The notes: generated from the sequence alone by a model not told the origin. A stretch of DNA of 64,000 bases from Chrysemys picta bellii (GCF_011386835.1 NC_088800.1:52109439-52173438), one strand, 5' to 3'; shown: positions 31,248-44,329, counted from the stretch's first letter. A program made the numbers and translations.

Positions 31248-31255
31248 GATGTAAG

Positions 31256-31569
31256 ACTGGGGGATCATGCAGACCCAGCCTAAAACACACTGCTGGAACC
31301 AAGAAACAAATACAAGCCAGCTCCTGACTGAAAACAGGACTTGCACACAACAGTGTTTCACGTGAGCCGTCACTTGCAATGTGATAAAACAAGACCAGGC
31401 GCGCCCATTGTGCAGCGCAGCACTCGGAGAGTCTGGGACACTAGCCTGCTAAAGCAAACAATGGGGGCCGAAGGTCAAACTAGTGGGTCAACCACAAATA
31501 CAACAGGCCGTACCTGCTGCAATGAGCAATGCTCCTGGGACGTCTCCACAGCAAGCGGAAACTCCTGAC
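31256..31569. other. Unassigned DNA
   Basis: No feature recognised. Confidence 0.4.
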
Positions 31570-32395
31570 AGCAAGACTCAGAGCCTGGCTCTCCAGATGT
31601 GAACCTGCAGGGCTCACGCTACGGCGCTAAAAATAGCTGTGGAGATATTTGGGCTGACGCTGGGTTTCTGAAGCCTAGACAGGCTGGCGGGCTCAAGCCT
31701 GGGCCTGAACACACCAGTGTGTCCCCAGCATTTCAAGTGTAGACATTGCCTTAACCAGTGTAGGAGCAGCGGGTACGACATTGGCAAAGCGCTTCTAGTG
31801 TGAATACAGCCATCCCAGCAAAGCTGAGCATTGTGCAGGTCTAATAAAACCACCCTCCAGTCCAGAAATAAACTAGCTTGGTAAAAGCCCAGCTTTCCCG
31901 GCATAGCTGCGTCTATACTGGGGGCTGCCAGCACAGCTTTGTCGGTCAGGAATCACCCCTCTGCCCACCCCAATCAACACAGCTGGGCCAGCAGAAGTCT
32001 GGAGTGTAGACCTGGCCTAAGGTCCAGGAAAGTTGGCCGGTGTAGCGCTCCCAGCAAGGCCTCCTAGCGGAAACGAGGCTTACACTAGCAGAGAATGCTG
32101 TGATTGGTAGCACGTCCCCAAATGGCCTAAGCTATACCCGCCATGGGACTGCTTCGCTGGTATAACTCCATCGACACTGGGGCTTATGCTGACATGAAAG
32201 TGTCAAACTCTCACACCCCCGACTGGGGTTACTGCACCTGCAAATGGTTCTAGTGCAGGCCTGGCTTAACACCAGTATTTCCAATAGCTGCTGGTACCAC
32301 TGCATCCAGACCAGTGGGTGGTACCACTCAAATGAAACCGGAGCGGTTCAAGCGGTACAATTTTCTAGTGTGGCCAAGGCCCTTAGACACGTGAG
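31570..32395. mobile_element. Cluster of decayed MITE-derived sequence
   Basis: GCTAAAAATAGCTGTGGAG near 31626 belongs to the family seen at 9727. From about 31750, phrases such as GCACAGCTTTGTCGGTCAGG and TGTAGACCTGGCCTAAGG match a second reptilian MITE. TTCTAGTGTGGCCAAGGC near 32362 resembles another end of the same type. Boundaries are not resolvable by eye. Confidence 0.5.
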
Positions 32396-32844
32396 GTTCT
32401 AGAAGGGACCAGAGGTTCAAAAGAGCTCAGAGTCCTGCAGCTCCCACTGAGGACAATGGTGAAGTCTCTTCCACTGAGAACCTCAGGAGCTGATGGGTGC
32501 TGAGGCCATTTGAAAACATGGCACTACTGGAGAACCCCTATTGGCATTCCTGCTGGAGGCATTAATCCATGATGATGGCTCCTAAAGTGCCCATCGCTGT
32601 AGCATCTAGGCATCATCTTCCTTCAGTCCCAACATGAAATCCCATGGGCAAGCCCCCAGCCCTTCTTCCCTGCATGGCTGGTTGGCTCACTTTTGGCACT
32701 AAGCTCGCTAGCCAATAATAAACACATTGCCAACACACATCCTCTTCCCAGTCCGCTCTTCACTCATCCCCTTGCTCATTCACTCCAATTTTTTCAGGGT
32801 GAGGGGTAAAGTTCTACCTGGTTTAGAAAAGGGGTAGCAGGGGA
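32396..32844. other. Unassigned DNA
   Basis: No feature recognised. Confidence 0.4.
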
Positions 32845-33025
32845 GGGAAGGTGGCTTAGTGGCTACAGCATTGGGCTGGGATACAGGAGAGCTGGGTTCA
32901 ATTTCCCAGTCAGCTACCCCTTCCCTTGAAACCTTGGTCAAATCACTTAATCTGCCATGACTGTCAGTTCTGCATCCATAAAATGGGGCTAAACCCATTG
33001 TTGCCTCACAGGGCTAGTGTGATAG
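32845..33025 (+). repeat. MIR-type SINE, nearly full length
   Basis: GGTGGCTTAGTGGCTACAGC (box A), GAGCTGGGTTCAATTTCCC (box B), GGTCAAATCACTTAATCTG and CCATAAAATGGGGCTAA appear in the MIR order. Confidence 0.82.
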
Positions 33026-34279
33026 TAACAAGCCATTGAGGCTTGGCTGGTGCTACCTTGATGGGGCCATGTAAACGGACAGAAAACAAACAGCAATGAT
33101 TGGTTGGGGTCTGTGGTACTGGGTGCAGACATTTATTAATGATCAGGAACTGAGCGGTGAGCCGCAAATTAGCCGGGTTTACATCTGCCGCACAATGAGT
33201 GGGGGGCTTTCTGCAGGCCACATGGGAACAAAGCTAGGTGACACACCCATGAGAAGGATGGCAAAGGGAATCACATTGGGGCAGAACATCCCTCAGCAAG
33301 TCATGGGCAGGAACTGAGTCCAAGACCGCAGGATCGAATGCATGAGTCTCTACAGCTTGAGCCAGTTGTAACTAGCTGGGGGCAGCAGCCTCAGAAACAT
33401 CCAAACCTGGGCTAGCCATCAAAGGGAGACAAAGCACCACAGTGTTTGTGTGTGTGTGGAAACCCCTCTACTGCTGCTCTGACAGTGTCTGAACCCTGGC
33501 TGTTGGGTGGTTTGCTGTCTGAATATACTGGGGTCCATGCAGTGAAGGGCAGAAAGGAAAAATGAGCTGGATGCAGAAAGAACGGCTCAAGAGAAGTCTC
33601 TTGAGGGTTGTTAAGAGACAATGCCAGGACAGGGGACAGCTCACACACCCCAGAGATCTAAAGGATTGGGGCAGATTTAGAAAGGAGCACTCGAGATGGA
33701 GATGTCGTTCAGGGGTACCGGCAGGGACTCTGGAGAAGTCAGGCCTGCCATTGGGGGATGGGAAGGCCTCAGGTCAGACAGAGAGCTGTGCAGACTGTTT
33801 TCAAATCACTTTTTCTCTAAATGCTGCATCTCTGCTGATAAAATAAACAATCCTGAGGGTTAAGGAGCCTGGCAGATCCCTGGGCACCGCTGGTCCCAGC
33901 TTCCCAAAGGGGGAATGGCCGATGTCTGAACCCAGTCAGACCTGCTGGGTAAGCACAGTTGTAGCCCTGGGCTCCATCTAAGAGGAGGACGGATGTAAAA
34001 TTCCAGCCCAGGATAGGGAAAGGCCTGAGAGGGTGAACTCAGGGAGCCCAGCAAGGGGACAGCGTGCAGCTAGACCCATAATTATGGCAGCCTCCACAGG
34101 GAGGAGATGAAAAAGATAAGGACAATCTAGTCTAAAGGGAAGCTAAATAAGAGGAGATGATACAGAGATGCATAACATAATGGAAAGTGTAGGGCAGGTC
34201 AGTCAGGTGCACCTGCGTACCCTCTCAGAATAAAATAAACAAGGGGGAAGCCACTGAAATTAACTGACAAAAAAAAATT
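33026..34279. other. Unassigned DNA
   Basis: No repeat or gene recognised. Confidence 0.4.
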
Positions 34280-34400
34280 AAAGTCCATCCAAAGAAGTCC
34301 TGTTTGATATAAGATATTTTACCTGTGGAACTCACTGCCACAAGGTATCAAGGCAGAGAGATTAGCAGGATTTGTAAAAAAAAAGCTTAGCCATTCATAT
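34280..34400 (+). mobile_element. CR1 LINE remnant, short
   Basis: CCTGTGGAACTCACTGCCAC and AAGGTATCAAGGCAGAGAG are the CR1 phrase near the 3' end. The rest is lost. Confidence 0.65.
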
Positions 34401-34784
34401 GAATAATAAAGATCTTGTCCCACAGCGATGCCAGCCCCGCCATGAACCAGCCACGCAGACACCAGGTTTTCAAATGAGTTCTGAACATCTGGCCATGTCA
34501 ATGCAGTGGCCAGCTGTTCAGAAGTGTTCAGCATTTAGTAGCAAGCCTTGAGACCAAGGGAGACTCCCTGTGTTGGGTGCTGAAGGAATGGAATGGAAAG
34601 GCACCACTGTCTCGTAGTGTAAGCACCAGAGCAGGCCAGTTCCTGCGGATGATGCTGCAGCATCACGGGTGGGTGGGTAAGTCCAATTCTCGAGCAACCA
34701 TCCTTGCCACCGATAATGCAGGTGTAAGGCGCAGGGCCAGAGGATGAAACTGGCACACTACTAGAGCGTGAGCCTGGCAGCACT
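34401..34784. other. Unassigned DNA
   Basis: No feature recognised. Confidence 0.4.
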
Positions 34785-35165
34785 TTTCACTATCTTCCCT
34801 TTCCTCTCTCTCAAGCACCTCTCTTCAGCCTCTTTGCCTCCCTGGCACAGCACTGTGAACCAACGGGACCTCTTGCTAGGTGCGTCTTTCCAGCTTGCCG
34901 TGGTGATATTCTATGTTTTCAAGTCCCTCTTGCAAACATCCTCGAACCTGAGCTGAGGTCGGCCCAGTGCCCTTGGAGCAGCCACCAGTTCTCTGTGCAG
35001 GACATACTTTGGAATGCATCCAATGATCCAGTGCAGGTGACCAAGCTGGTGTTTGAAAATCTGGTCATCAGAACCACAGTGATCAGCATCCGAGAAAAAC
35101 CTAAGCCAGATGATCAGCTAGAACAGAGAACAATCCACTGGCTCCGCCACCGGTGCATCTGTTAA
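34785..35165 (-). mobile_element. LINE ORF2 C-terminal fragment
   Basis: The minus strand (about 34920-35030) reads IPKYVLHRELVAAPRALGRP and then LRFEDVCKRDLKT, the shared C-terminal signature PKxVLYxEL…GRPxLRxKDxxKRDL of several non-LTR elements, followed by an in-frame stop. The clade cannot be fixed from so little sequence. Confidence 0.6.
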
Positions 35166-35574
35166 TGGCTCCACACTTGCACTTACCCTCAGCCCACTAA
35201 GACATGAGAGAGACGCAGCTGAACACACCACAGATGGCCCAGGGGATCAGAGCAACATCCTCCAAACCACTTGCACTCAGCCGAATACCCAGCATGGCAG
35301 CCTCCCTTCCCACACAGTGCACTGCTGAATTAGTGATGGGATCACCTGTCAGTCAGCCGAGCTACTAGCACCTAGTTCAATTCAGTGCTTAGTAACTGCA
35401 ACCAGAGACCAACAGGGGAAGGGAGAGAAGCCATCATCCAGGGATGCTCTCAGTCAGGCCTGGACTGCCGCTGTGACAGCACTGCTCACACGCCTGCTCT
35501 GAGGGATCACGAAAACGGTGAATGCCTCCTTAGCACCACATGTGGCAGTGCCCCTTTCCACACGAAACACAGCC
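35166..35574. other. Unassigned DNA
   Basis: No feature recognised. Confidence 0.4.
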
Positions 35575-35790
35575 AAGCTGACTCCAACGGGCCTACTCAG
35601 AGCACTAGACTGGGACTCGGGTTCTATTCCTGCCATCGGCTAGCAGGGTGACCTTGAGCACGTCACTTCACAGCCCTGTACCTCAGTTTCCCCATTTGTG
35701 AAGTAGGAATAAAGATGCTGGCCCCTTTGGGGAGCACTCGGAGAGCCACAGCTAAGCAGTGCTGTAGAAGAGCTAAGGATTACTATGATA
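35575..35790 (+). repeat. MIR-type SINE
   Basis: GACTCGGGTTCTATTCCTGC, TGACCTTGAGCACGTCACTT and CCTCAGTTTCCCCATTTGTG in MIR order. Confidence 0.85.
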
Positions 35791-36404
35791 CAGTTAACCC
35801 TATGCGGGACCAGGGACCACATGCTCAGCACTTTGCAGAATCAAGCCCTTGGTAGAGACAGTGAGGCTAACGCTCTGAGTGCTGGTATCATGCGTCTCGC
35901 CTCCCCCTTGGCACTGAATCTTCTGTGGGGCAGGTGACTTGGGCAGCAGCAAAGGAGTGGGCTAAGATCTATGGGGCCCTCTCCCTGCCCCTGTCAGGAG
36001 CTGCCTGTTTGGGGTATAGGATGCAGCAATAGATTTGCAGGCAGCAGGGGGGCGAGTTCAGGGGATCCCCTCCTACCTTAAGCCATTCAAAAGGGAGCAG
36101 GAGCCAGCTCCAGGGCATGGTCTGTCCTCACTGTGCAGGAAGCCCGTCGAAACAGGACCTGGGTTGGGGGCTGTCTCCCTGCCCTCCACACCCCCAACCT
36201 CTCTGTATCTGCCCACTGATTCTTTCCATACCTGCAGTAATTGACCAGTTAAAGCCCTGGATACTAAACATGCCTCCAGCCAATCAGAGTGTTACTTTTC
36301 TCTGATGCACCCTCCATCCCTCCCACAAGGCCTCTCTTTGGAGGTTGTGATTGTTCAAGATTACAACAAGCTGATTTGACGTACTGTCAGCATTAATACC
36401 TAGG
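35791..36404. other. Unassigned DNA
   Basis: No feature recognised. Confidence 0.4.
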
Positions 36405-36600
36405 GCTCATATGGCACCATTCAGTCATAGACCTCCAAGCCCTTTACAAAGGACGCCAGTATCATGACGCCTATTGTACACAGGGGGAAACTGAGGCATT
36501 AAGTGGTGACGTGACTTGCCCAAGGTTACCTGGCTGAGCCAGGAACAGAACCTAGGTCTCCGGGCTCCGAGGCCTGTGCTCTATCAACGAGGCAACACTG
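36405..36600 (-). repeat. MIR-type SINE, reverse
   Basis: AAGCCCTTTACAAAGGACG, GGGGGAAACTGAGGCATTAA and ACTTGCCCAAGGTTACCTGG, ending in the tRNA-like TCTATCAACGAGGCAACACT. Confidence 0.85.
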
Positions 36601-38489
36601 CCTGTCCTCTGCATTCGTTAGCATGTATCCCAATGTTATCGTAGTGTATTTAGCAATCTCACTGTTAAGCTTTTGTTTTCTGAGCAACTCACCTTTCTAT
36701 TCCTAGCCCGATGCCATTTTGCGTTTGGTTCAGATGCTGCCTGGGCAGAGAGAGAGAGACAGGGCTCTAGGGAGCCTTGATGTTCCTTTCTTGTTTGGCA
36801 GCTTCTGTGTGCAAGGACAATAGTACAGCCAACCCCACACTCGCCTCAGAGCGGCGCCGCCTCAGAGCTGTGGCTGCCCTTTGGGGAGCTCACACGGGAC
36901 GTGTGAATGCAGAGAGGATGTTGGAAGGATGATTCTTTTCCAGCTGCGGCAGCAGCGCACTTCAGAGGCTCCGGCTCCCAAGGGCCCTTGAGGCTCTGTA
37001 GCTGCTGGTCCCTCGGAAGGCAGCAGAGCTAAACGCACCTGACGAAGGAAACGCAGCGATCAAAGTGATGCGAGCCTTGGTCACTTTTGGCAGAGCAGGT
37101 CTTTTTGAAAACACATAGCGCAAGTGGGCAGGGTGGGGCCATAGTGGAATGGTAGCGGCTGGGCATTAGTACAAGAGGGCAGGTGAGATATCGGGAGTGT
37201 TTCTAAAAGCTCTTCTCCGGGAATTACTGGGGGGTAGGACTCAACACAAGACCTCCTGCTCCCAAAGCCCAGGTCCCTGGAGTGAAAGGAAGCTCGCCAG
37301 GCGCTATTAGCAGGGCCAGGCCTCTGACACGCACTGGAGCCATTCCAATGCCATCCAGCAGAGGGCAGCACACTGTTCATTTAAATACTATCATCATCTT
37401 TGGTAGTGTCATGCGCTGGGAAATGGCGACCCATTGGTCGAAGGCAGTACCTGCCCAGCTCGGGGCACAAAGTACTGATGAAGGGCAATAGGGCTACCGG
37501 CCCTTTCCTGGGGTACCTGCCCCTCTCTGCGGGGTGTTGCCAAGGGGGGGTTGGGGTGGGTGCCCATCTGAGTGACCCATGCAAGTGGCTGGGAGCGGGC
37601 AGCCCATCCATGGCTAGTAACGACTGATACCCTGGGAGCAGCCAGAGGCCCAGCCAGGATCGAGACCCCATTGTGCTCAACACTGCCCAAACACACATGG
37701 GGATATGGCCCTGAGGGGCTCACATTGGCAGTGACAGCACAGAGTGCACATAGTGGGCACTGTGGGGCAATGAATGGGGGGGACGGGGACATGGGGCAGT
37801 GGCACAACAAGAATTCATCCAGTCTGTGAGTGGAAGTTGTAGCTCCTCGTGGGCTCTAGCGGGTTCCTGGGGCCCATGATCCCCGGCCTGACCTCCCGAG
37901 GCTCCATGCCAGGGCAGCCCCCACTCCCGCGGCGGTAGCCACATTGGTGTGACAGAGCATTTTGAAAAGCGCTGATCCACCAGCATGGGGGGCTCTGGCC
38001 ATCCCCCCCCAGGCAGGTGGGAGGCAGGAGCGCACCGGCTGCGGCTAGCTCCTCGGGATAGCAGCACACGCTGCGTGATCCGTTGTGGCAGCTTCCCTGC
38101 AGCCTGGAGCCAGCCTGGAGCTAGCAGTGAGGATGGCTTTAATTGCTTTCAGATTCGCTAGTGAGCCCGTGACAGCCTGGGCTGTGCAACTGGAGCAGCT
38201 GCAGCGCAGCCAACTGCCCCCGCTTTGCTAGGGACGGGGCCCGGTTTTCATCCCTCTTCCGGCTGCTTTTGAAAGGAAAGAACGAAAGGAAGGAAAGATG
38301 CCGCCTGTGCCCCTTTCCAGACTGGCAACCTCTTCGCTTCGAGCCCAGTGTTCTAGCAGCTCCAGACCCCCCAATCTTCCATTAACTCTACTGGGCGGTA
38401 ACAACACAACCAGTAGCAACCTGCTGCCCCTCACCCGCCAGCTGAGGTTTCCATGGCACGGCACACACCTCAACTGAGCCTCATGTCCC
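36601..38489. other. Unassigned DNA with a small CpG-richer patch
   Basis: No repeat or exon recognised. Around 36845-36870 a palindrome GCGGCGCCGC lies between two copies of CCTCAGAGC. Frames in 37.3-38.1 kb overlap on both strands and are not convincing. Confidence 0.4.
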
Positions 38490-38690
38490 TGCTACAGTGT
38501 CTGGTCATCAAGCCCATTTTACAAAGGGGGAAACTGAGGCACAGAGCAATGACATGATTTGCCCACGGTGACATGAGTCAGGGGCTCCCAGAACCCTGTT
38601 GTAACTTCGCCATGGCTTCTGGGCCCTGAACTTCCACCCAACTAAGCAGGCTAATGCTCTGTAAAACTCAGCTTGCCTCCCACCCCCACA
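38490..38690 (-). repeat. MIR-type SINE, reverse
   Basis: CCCATTTTACAAAGGGGGAA, ACTGAGGCACAGAGC and GATTTGCCCACGGTGACATG. Confidence 0.8.
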
Positions 38691-38889
38691 GTTAACCATC
38701 TGAAGGCTGGAAATGGGGCTTTAGCTCTCACCAAGGGGCTGTGATGTTTGCCCTGTGATGAGCGATAACAGGAGTGTCACAGAGGGATGGGGGGGATTTT
38801 CAGGGGGGATCAGACCCCTAAGAATGTCAAGCAGGCGAGGGTGATGACAGAGCGATGATAGAGCCAATGGGAATATTCAGTCTGAAGGG

Positions 38890-39065
38890 CAGAGAGCGCA
38901 GTCTAGTAGGGGTCATCATGCCTCAACTCTGCCTGGGATCATGGGCAAGTCACTGCCCTTCTCTGCTCCTCGGTTTCCCTGCCTGGCTCCTGGGGTGAGA
39001 TGACGCTGGGGAGGCACACTGGGATTCTCAGCCTGAAAGCGCTGTAATATTATTACTGAACAGCC
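38890..39065 (+). repeat. MIR-type SINE
   Basis: GGGCAAGTCACTGCCCTTCT, CCTCGGTTTCCCTGCCTGG and AAAGCGCTGTAATATTATTA follow the MIR core and 3' order. Confidence 0.75.
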
Positions 39066-40989
39066 ACGTGACTGCGGGACAGGAGAAACAGGGGCCATTC
39101 TTTTTGAAAGGGACAATTGCCATCTGACATCATGCACCCCTCCCTCCCGCTCTCCTCAGGGCTCAGGCAAGTTCCCCCTCCCCGCCCACCTGGGCATGGA
39201 CAGCAGGGCTCACTGGGCAAGGGGCTCCACAATTAAAAGCCTGCACCCTATTGAAGCTGTGTGGGTTGGCCCCTCTTCACCATGATTCCTGCCATAGAAC
39301 AGCATTCACGTTCAGCCCGCCTCTCCCCAAGCACCACTAAAGCGCTAGCCAGGCCAAAGCTGTCCTGCGTGGTCCAGCACCCCCCGGGGGATAGAACCGG
39401 GCACCCAACCTTCTGCTACCTGAAGTAAAGGGGGTGCCTAGTACAGCTCTGGCAGCAGTAGCCCCGTACACCACTCACTGTTATCAACCACTGGAGGGAG
39501 ACAAAGGCCCCCACCTTAGCCTGGGGGAGTGGAGCTGTAGCATCACAGGCTTTTAAAAGGCTCAGCCCTGTTTGCACCGCACCTGGGGCCCATCACTGCA
39601 GGACTGTAACAAGGACTCCCACCCGCTGCACAGCGCTGTATGTAACAGTTTGGGCACAGTGTAGAGGGGCTCAGCAGCCATCCCCTCTGTCACAGATCCC
39701 CAACAAGCACCCCCTGTCAACCGCTCCCCAGATGCTGTGAGGGAACCCAGCTGCTGGGCCCCAGGTGTTTTAAACTTGAAAAGAGTCCAGGAATTTCCCG
39801 CAGTCTTGGGGTCCCTAGGCTCACACTCAGGGCACAGACCCTCTATCTTGCACACACACACACACCGAGACCTGGACCCTGCTTGTCCGGCTATCTGGCC
39901 CCTTGGCTCAGACGCCCCCATCCCATAAACACAGCCTCCCGCAGACGTGAGCCTTCTGGGTTAGTCTAACTCTCTCAGGGGGGCCGTGGTCAATGTACAA
40001 CCCAGAGAGCCATTCTGCTCCGGAGCTAACGCCATCTCTCATTTACGTAACAGATACAGCACAGGAGAGGACAGATCCCATAGAACACAACAACCTGCCA
40101 TGCCCACCCCCATCAGCTCATCCGGATCTTGGGAAGCCTTGGGACCCCTGCCTCCTCAGGCCCCTACATACTGGGTTGCATCTCCCTCCTCCTGAACTGA
40201 AGAAAAATGGATCCTGAGCAGCTCCTGGTCTTTTATAACTTTCAGCCCTGCCCACCCCCAATCTGGTGATGTCCTTCTCAGGTGATCACAGACCTCGGCC
40301 AAGTGATTTTGTTGCCAAGACAACTTCTCCCCTGCTAAACCAGTTCTCCTGATTGAAGCCATCTATTGTTTAGAGCTATTCCATTGCAATAGAGAACACT
40401 TAACATCAACAACCCTCTTTTGCTGGCCCTTTGCCACCAGTCTTGGACATTTCAGTCTGTTGTGGAGGCAACCAGCCAACGGAGAAAGCAAAGGGGGGGC
40501 TGCACATTCAAAACGGAGTCTGTGGTCTGGTAAAGTTCCCTACAGAGAGGGTTCCTAAGCTCACACAGCATTCACACATTGTATGGCCAGATCCCCCAAA
40601 TCCTCACATCTCACCCACCTGACTTACCCTGTGACAGCTCAGTACAATGTCTATGCAAGTGAGCCAGCCCTCTTCAATACCATGGCAGCCCTGGCTGACT
40701 CTGGCAATGAGGAGCAGGCTCTTGGGCCAGGCAGACCTTCTGTTTAAACCCAAATTCCATGGACATCAGCCAGGCTGGGGGAGAAAATGCTGCTGGATGC
40801 ATTGACATCCTGCTTGCTAGACAGGAGCACCAGAGCAGCCACAGATTTATGGCTCTGGTATTCCCATCTTCCCCAAGCCACCCCAGCAGGTAAGGAGCCC
40901 TTCTGCAAACGCTCGCAGTAGTTCTGTCACTAGAGCCACAGATCTGTGCAATAACTGACCCCGATCAAGGCAGGAGGGGGTGGGAGGGG
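39066..40989. other. Unassigned DNA
   Basis: No repeat family or exon recognised; a (CA)8 patch lies near 39850. Confidence 0.4.
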
Positions 40990-41410
40990 TAACTGGGAAT
41001 CAGGACTCCTGGGTTCTATTCCCATCCACTGGCAGGAGTGTGGGCTAGTGCATCAGAGCTGGGGCGAGGGAATCAGGACTCTTGGGTTCTGTTCCCAGGT
41101 CGGGGAGTGGGGTCTAGTGGTTAGACTGGGGGCTGAGAGGCAGGACTCCTGGGTTCTGTTCACATTACCTGGCAGGAGTGTGGTCTAGTGGATTACAGCA
41201 GGGATTCTGTTCCCAGCTCTGGGGAGTGGGGTAGAGCATGGGGGACTGAGAGTCAGGACACTGGGTTTTAGTCACAGCACCTGGAAGGAGTGGGGGTTAG
41301 TGGTCTGAGACTCAGGCTTGTTGGGTTCTGTTCCCAGCTCAGAGGATTAGGGTCAAGTGGTTGGAACTAGGGCCTGAGGGTCATGACTCCTGGGTTCTCC
41401 TTCCTAGCGC
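40990..41410 (+). repeat. Tandem array of the MIR tRNA-like head, about 66-bp unit
   Basis: About six diverged units each contain a box A-like GTGGTCTAGTGGTTAG and a box B-like ACTCCTGGGTTCTATTCCC. Starts near 41005, 41072 and 41139 give spacings of about 66-67 bp. The last unit runs into MIR body text (41411-41480: TAGGCACATCACCTCTGTC). Confidence 0.75.
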
Positions 41411-41480
41411 TGGCCCTGACCTGATCTGTAGCCTTAGGCACATCACCTCTGTCTGGTCATCCAAACTGCCAATCTTAGGT
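41411..41480 (+). repeat. MIR core following the tandem head
   Basis: CTGATCTGTAGCCTTAGGC and ACATCACCTCTGTCTGG match the MIR segment after box B; it is truncated soon after. Confidence 0.55.
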
Positions 41481-44329
41481 GTGTTTAATTTGTCTGTCAC
41501 CCCCACAACCTGCAGGTGCTAAGACCTCCACCTACCCTGCGTCTCAGTTTACAATGGAGAGAATGGCTCTTCCCCAAGGGCAGTGGGAGACGGCATTAAT
41601 GGCAGAACGGGCGTCAGATTCTTGGTGGCCAGGTACTAGAGGAGCAAAGGGGCTCAGCAGCAGTGGGTGGCGATGGGGAGGACACCCCACTGTGAAACAG
41701 GGCAGGCCTCATGGCAGACTGGGCATGATGTGCACACACACAACGCTCCAGGAAGGGCTTTGCCCAGGTGGCTGAATGGCAATGGCAGCTATTCCCAGGT
41801 CAGCTCTCTGAGCAGTGTTATCCGAAATTGGGCCAGCTAGTAAGCTTAGGGAGGACTAATGACCCACCAGAGTTTGGCAGAAAGCAGCACGTTTATTATA
41901 CTGATAGCTAAGCTCAAAAGAAGGGAGTTGGGGGTCACACTCACACTCGCATATTCACGCTCCCAGGACAGGCACAGCACTGGAGATGTCATAATCCTTC
42001 AAGGTAAGTGTCCCACAGTGCAGCGATGGACAGTGCGATGAAAGTAAGTCTTCCCAAGGCACCATGGAATACAACACTGTGAACCACTGGCCAGGCGGTC
42101 CGGAGGTACAATCTTGTGAGTGCACTTCTGAGCACATGGCCCCTTCCCCTTTTACGGACCTGCTCCTCATGGCCTGCAACTAGAGATGACTTGGCCACAT
42201 ACGGTTGGTCACACTCCACCACAGGCAGTGTCCATGCATTGGGCGTGTGAGCGCTGCCTAATCAGACTGCCAGACACCTTGTCTACCTGGGAGCTCTTCT
42301 GATCTTCCAGTTGCTCAAGCAGCCCATACATCCCACAAGCATTCCAGGAGGGTGGGGGAGGGGGAAAGCCATTTCACAGGTATACAAGGAGGGAGAGGAG
42401 ACAAAACGGGGGGTGGGACAGGTGTAACAGACCTTTTGAGCATACAGGTTATACACTGGAGTCCATTGGCAGATCTGGGGGCAGAGGGTCAGGTTAGGGG
42501 TCTGAGGTACATGGAGTGTGGAGGAGGTGGAGCCCAGCACTAGAGTAGCGGGGGGCTGTGGGTCAGGACTGAGGGGTATCGGCAGAGCTGCGGGGGCAGG
42601 CCCCCTACACACATAGCTCTGCCAATGCCCCTCAATCCCGACCACAGCCTCTGCTAGCCCAGCCCTAGGCTGCCCTTGAGCAGACACTCCCCGTCCCACT
42701 AGCATGGCATTCTACTTCTGTGCCTGGGGTTTGAACTCACGTAGCATAGTACCAGTGTGTCACCTCACTGCCCCATTCCCTCTCTAGAGGTAATTACCTG
42801 CCTGGTCATTTCTGCCCCCCCGTGCTAGGCAGGTGATGCATGAGCCAGCAGAACCATCAATAAATCCCTTAGCCCCACCACCTTTGGGCAGTTTTCCCAG
42901 GCCCCCCTCCAGAGACACCAGCCCTTCCTGCTGGTTCATAACCCCCTCTGCCCCCTTCTCCACAGGAGAGCTGTGCCCTGGACACCGAGGCCAGCCGGGG
43001 GAGGGCTGGGCAGGTCCAGCGAGAGACCTCGAAGCCTCCTCAAGTGGGTGGGGTGAGGGGTTGACATGTTCCCCTGTGAGGATTTACACTGTCAGTGCCC
43101 ACAGCAGAAGCCGGGGGCTGCTGGAGGTTCTGGCTTTCAAGGGTGGGACAACCCCTTGGGCGTGACAGCTTGGGGGGCTGCGCTGGAACCCACTCAGGTG
43201 GGGTGCGAGTTGGGCCATTGATCCTGCTGTCCCTGTTGTGTGCAAGGAGCTGCATTTGAACCACCAGCGGCACAGGGATTGCAGGCCCAGAGGAGACCTG
43301 GGCCAGGGGTGTCTTGGCCAGCAGCTCAGGAGACTTGGGCCCAGGCCTGGGGGGAAGAGGAGGAGGCCGAGGCTAAAGCTGGAATCCTTCCTGCTGGGGA
43401 GTGGAGGCACTGGCATCTGCGTACGGCCTGGAGGCCCATTAACCCGGCCGCGAGCGGCCTGCATTATTGACAAGGTTGAAGCCAGGCCCTGGCGCAGGCA
43501 ACCACCGAGCCAGCCCGGCTGCATGTGCGTGGGGCTGACTGTGCGGCAGGCAGCCCCCAGGCAAAGCACTCTGCCTGCTCCACAGAGCCCCCCTCCCCGG
43601 CAGCTGGGCAGGGGCTGGGGGGCGGGAGGCTGCTCAAAGGAGTCTCTGAGTCTGGGGAGTGTTTCGTGGCAAGCGTTTCCTTGTTGGAGTGGCTGGAAGG
43701 TGTCCAGCATCTGAGCAGGCCTGGATTGCTCTGGACCCAGGGTATGGGTGGGGGGTGGCTTGGTCCAGAGACAGGGATCCCAGGGGACAGCACGGTGTGA
43801 TTCCTTCCCCCCGTCCCCCGCTCACCAGGCTTTGGCTGCCCTGGCAGGGGTTTCATAGGCAAGATCCTGGCCAGAGACATGCTCAGTGCCCAGAGCATAG
43901 AGATGCTGTGCCCATGGTTACCCTACCCAGCCAGCACCACCCCTCCATACTGACAGACACATCACATGCAGGTGATGTCACATAGGGATGGTGCATGTGG
44001 GCAACACAAGGTATCACATGGGCACAGGGGTCCTCACATGGAGGTAACACAGGGGGATGGTACAGGGGATATCACATGCGAAGGCATGGGGGGCATCAGG
44101 TGGCATGGAGATGGCTCAGGGTGGCATAAGGATTATCTCTAAGGGGTGACACAGAGTTGGCATAGGGGCATCATCCGTTGCAGAGCACCACACTGAAGCT
44201 GGGGTGGGGGAGGCGCTGAGGCCCCTTGCAAACCCTGTCTGTTCACCCAGACACTGAAACCACCAGCCCCGCCGGTTGTTCTTTTCAAGCCTCCCCTCGT
44301 CTCAGCGGAGCTTCGCGGCGTGAAATGCA
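41481..44329. other. Unassigned GC-rich DNA
   Basis: Frames of 110-208 codons between 42.8 and 43.9 kb lie on both strands over the same bases, lack family resemblance, and have no consistent splice context. I do not call a gene. No repeats recognised. Confidence 0.4.

Noticed and set aside
40990..41410. Possible cluster of tRNA genes
   Set aside because: Box A- and B-like words recur, but no unit folds into a cloverleaf with acceptor stem and anticodon; the text is that of a SINE head.
43084..43898. Overlapping 208-, 158- and 144-codon frames
   Set aside because: They use both strands over the same GC-rich bases, have no domain resemblance, and lack consistent splice signals.
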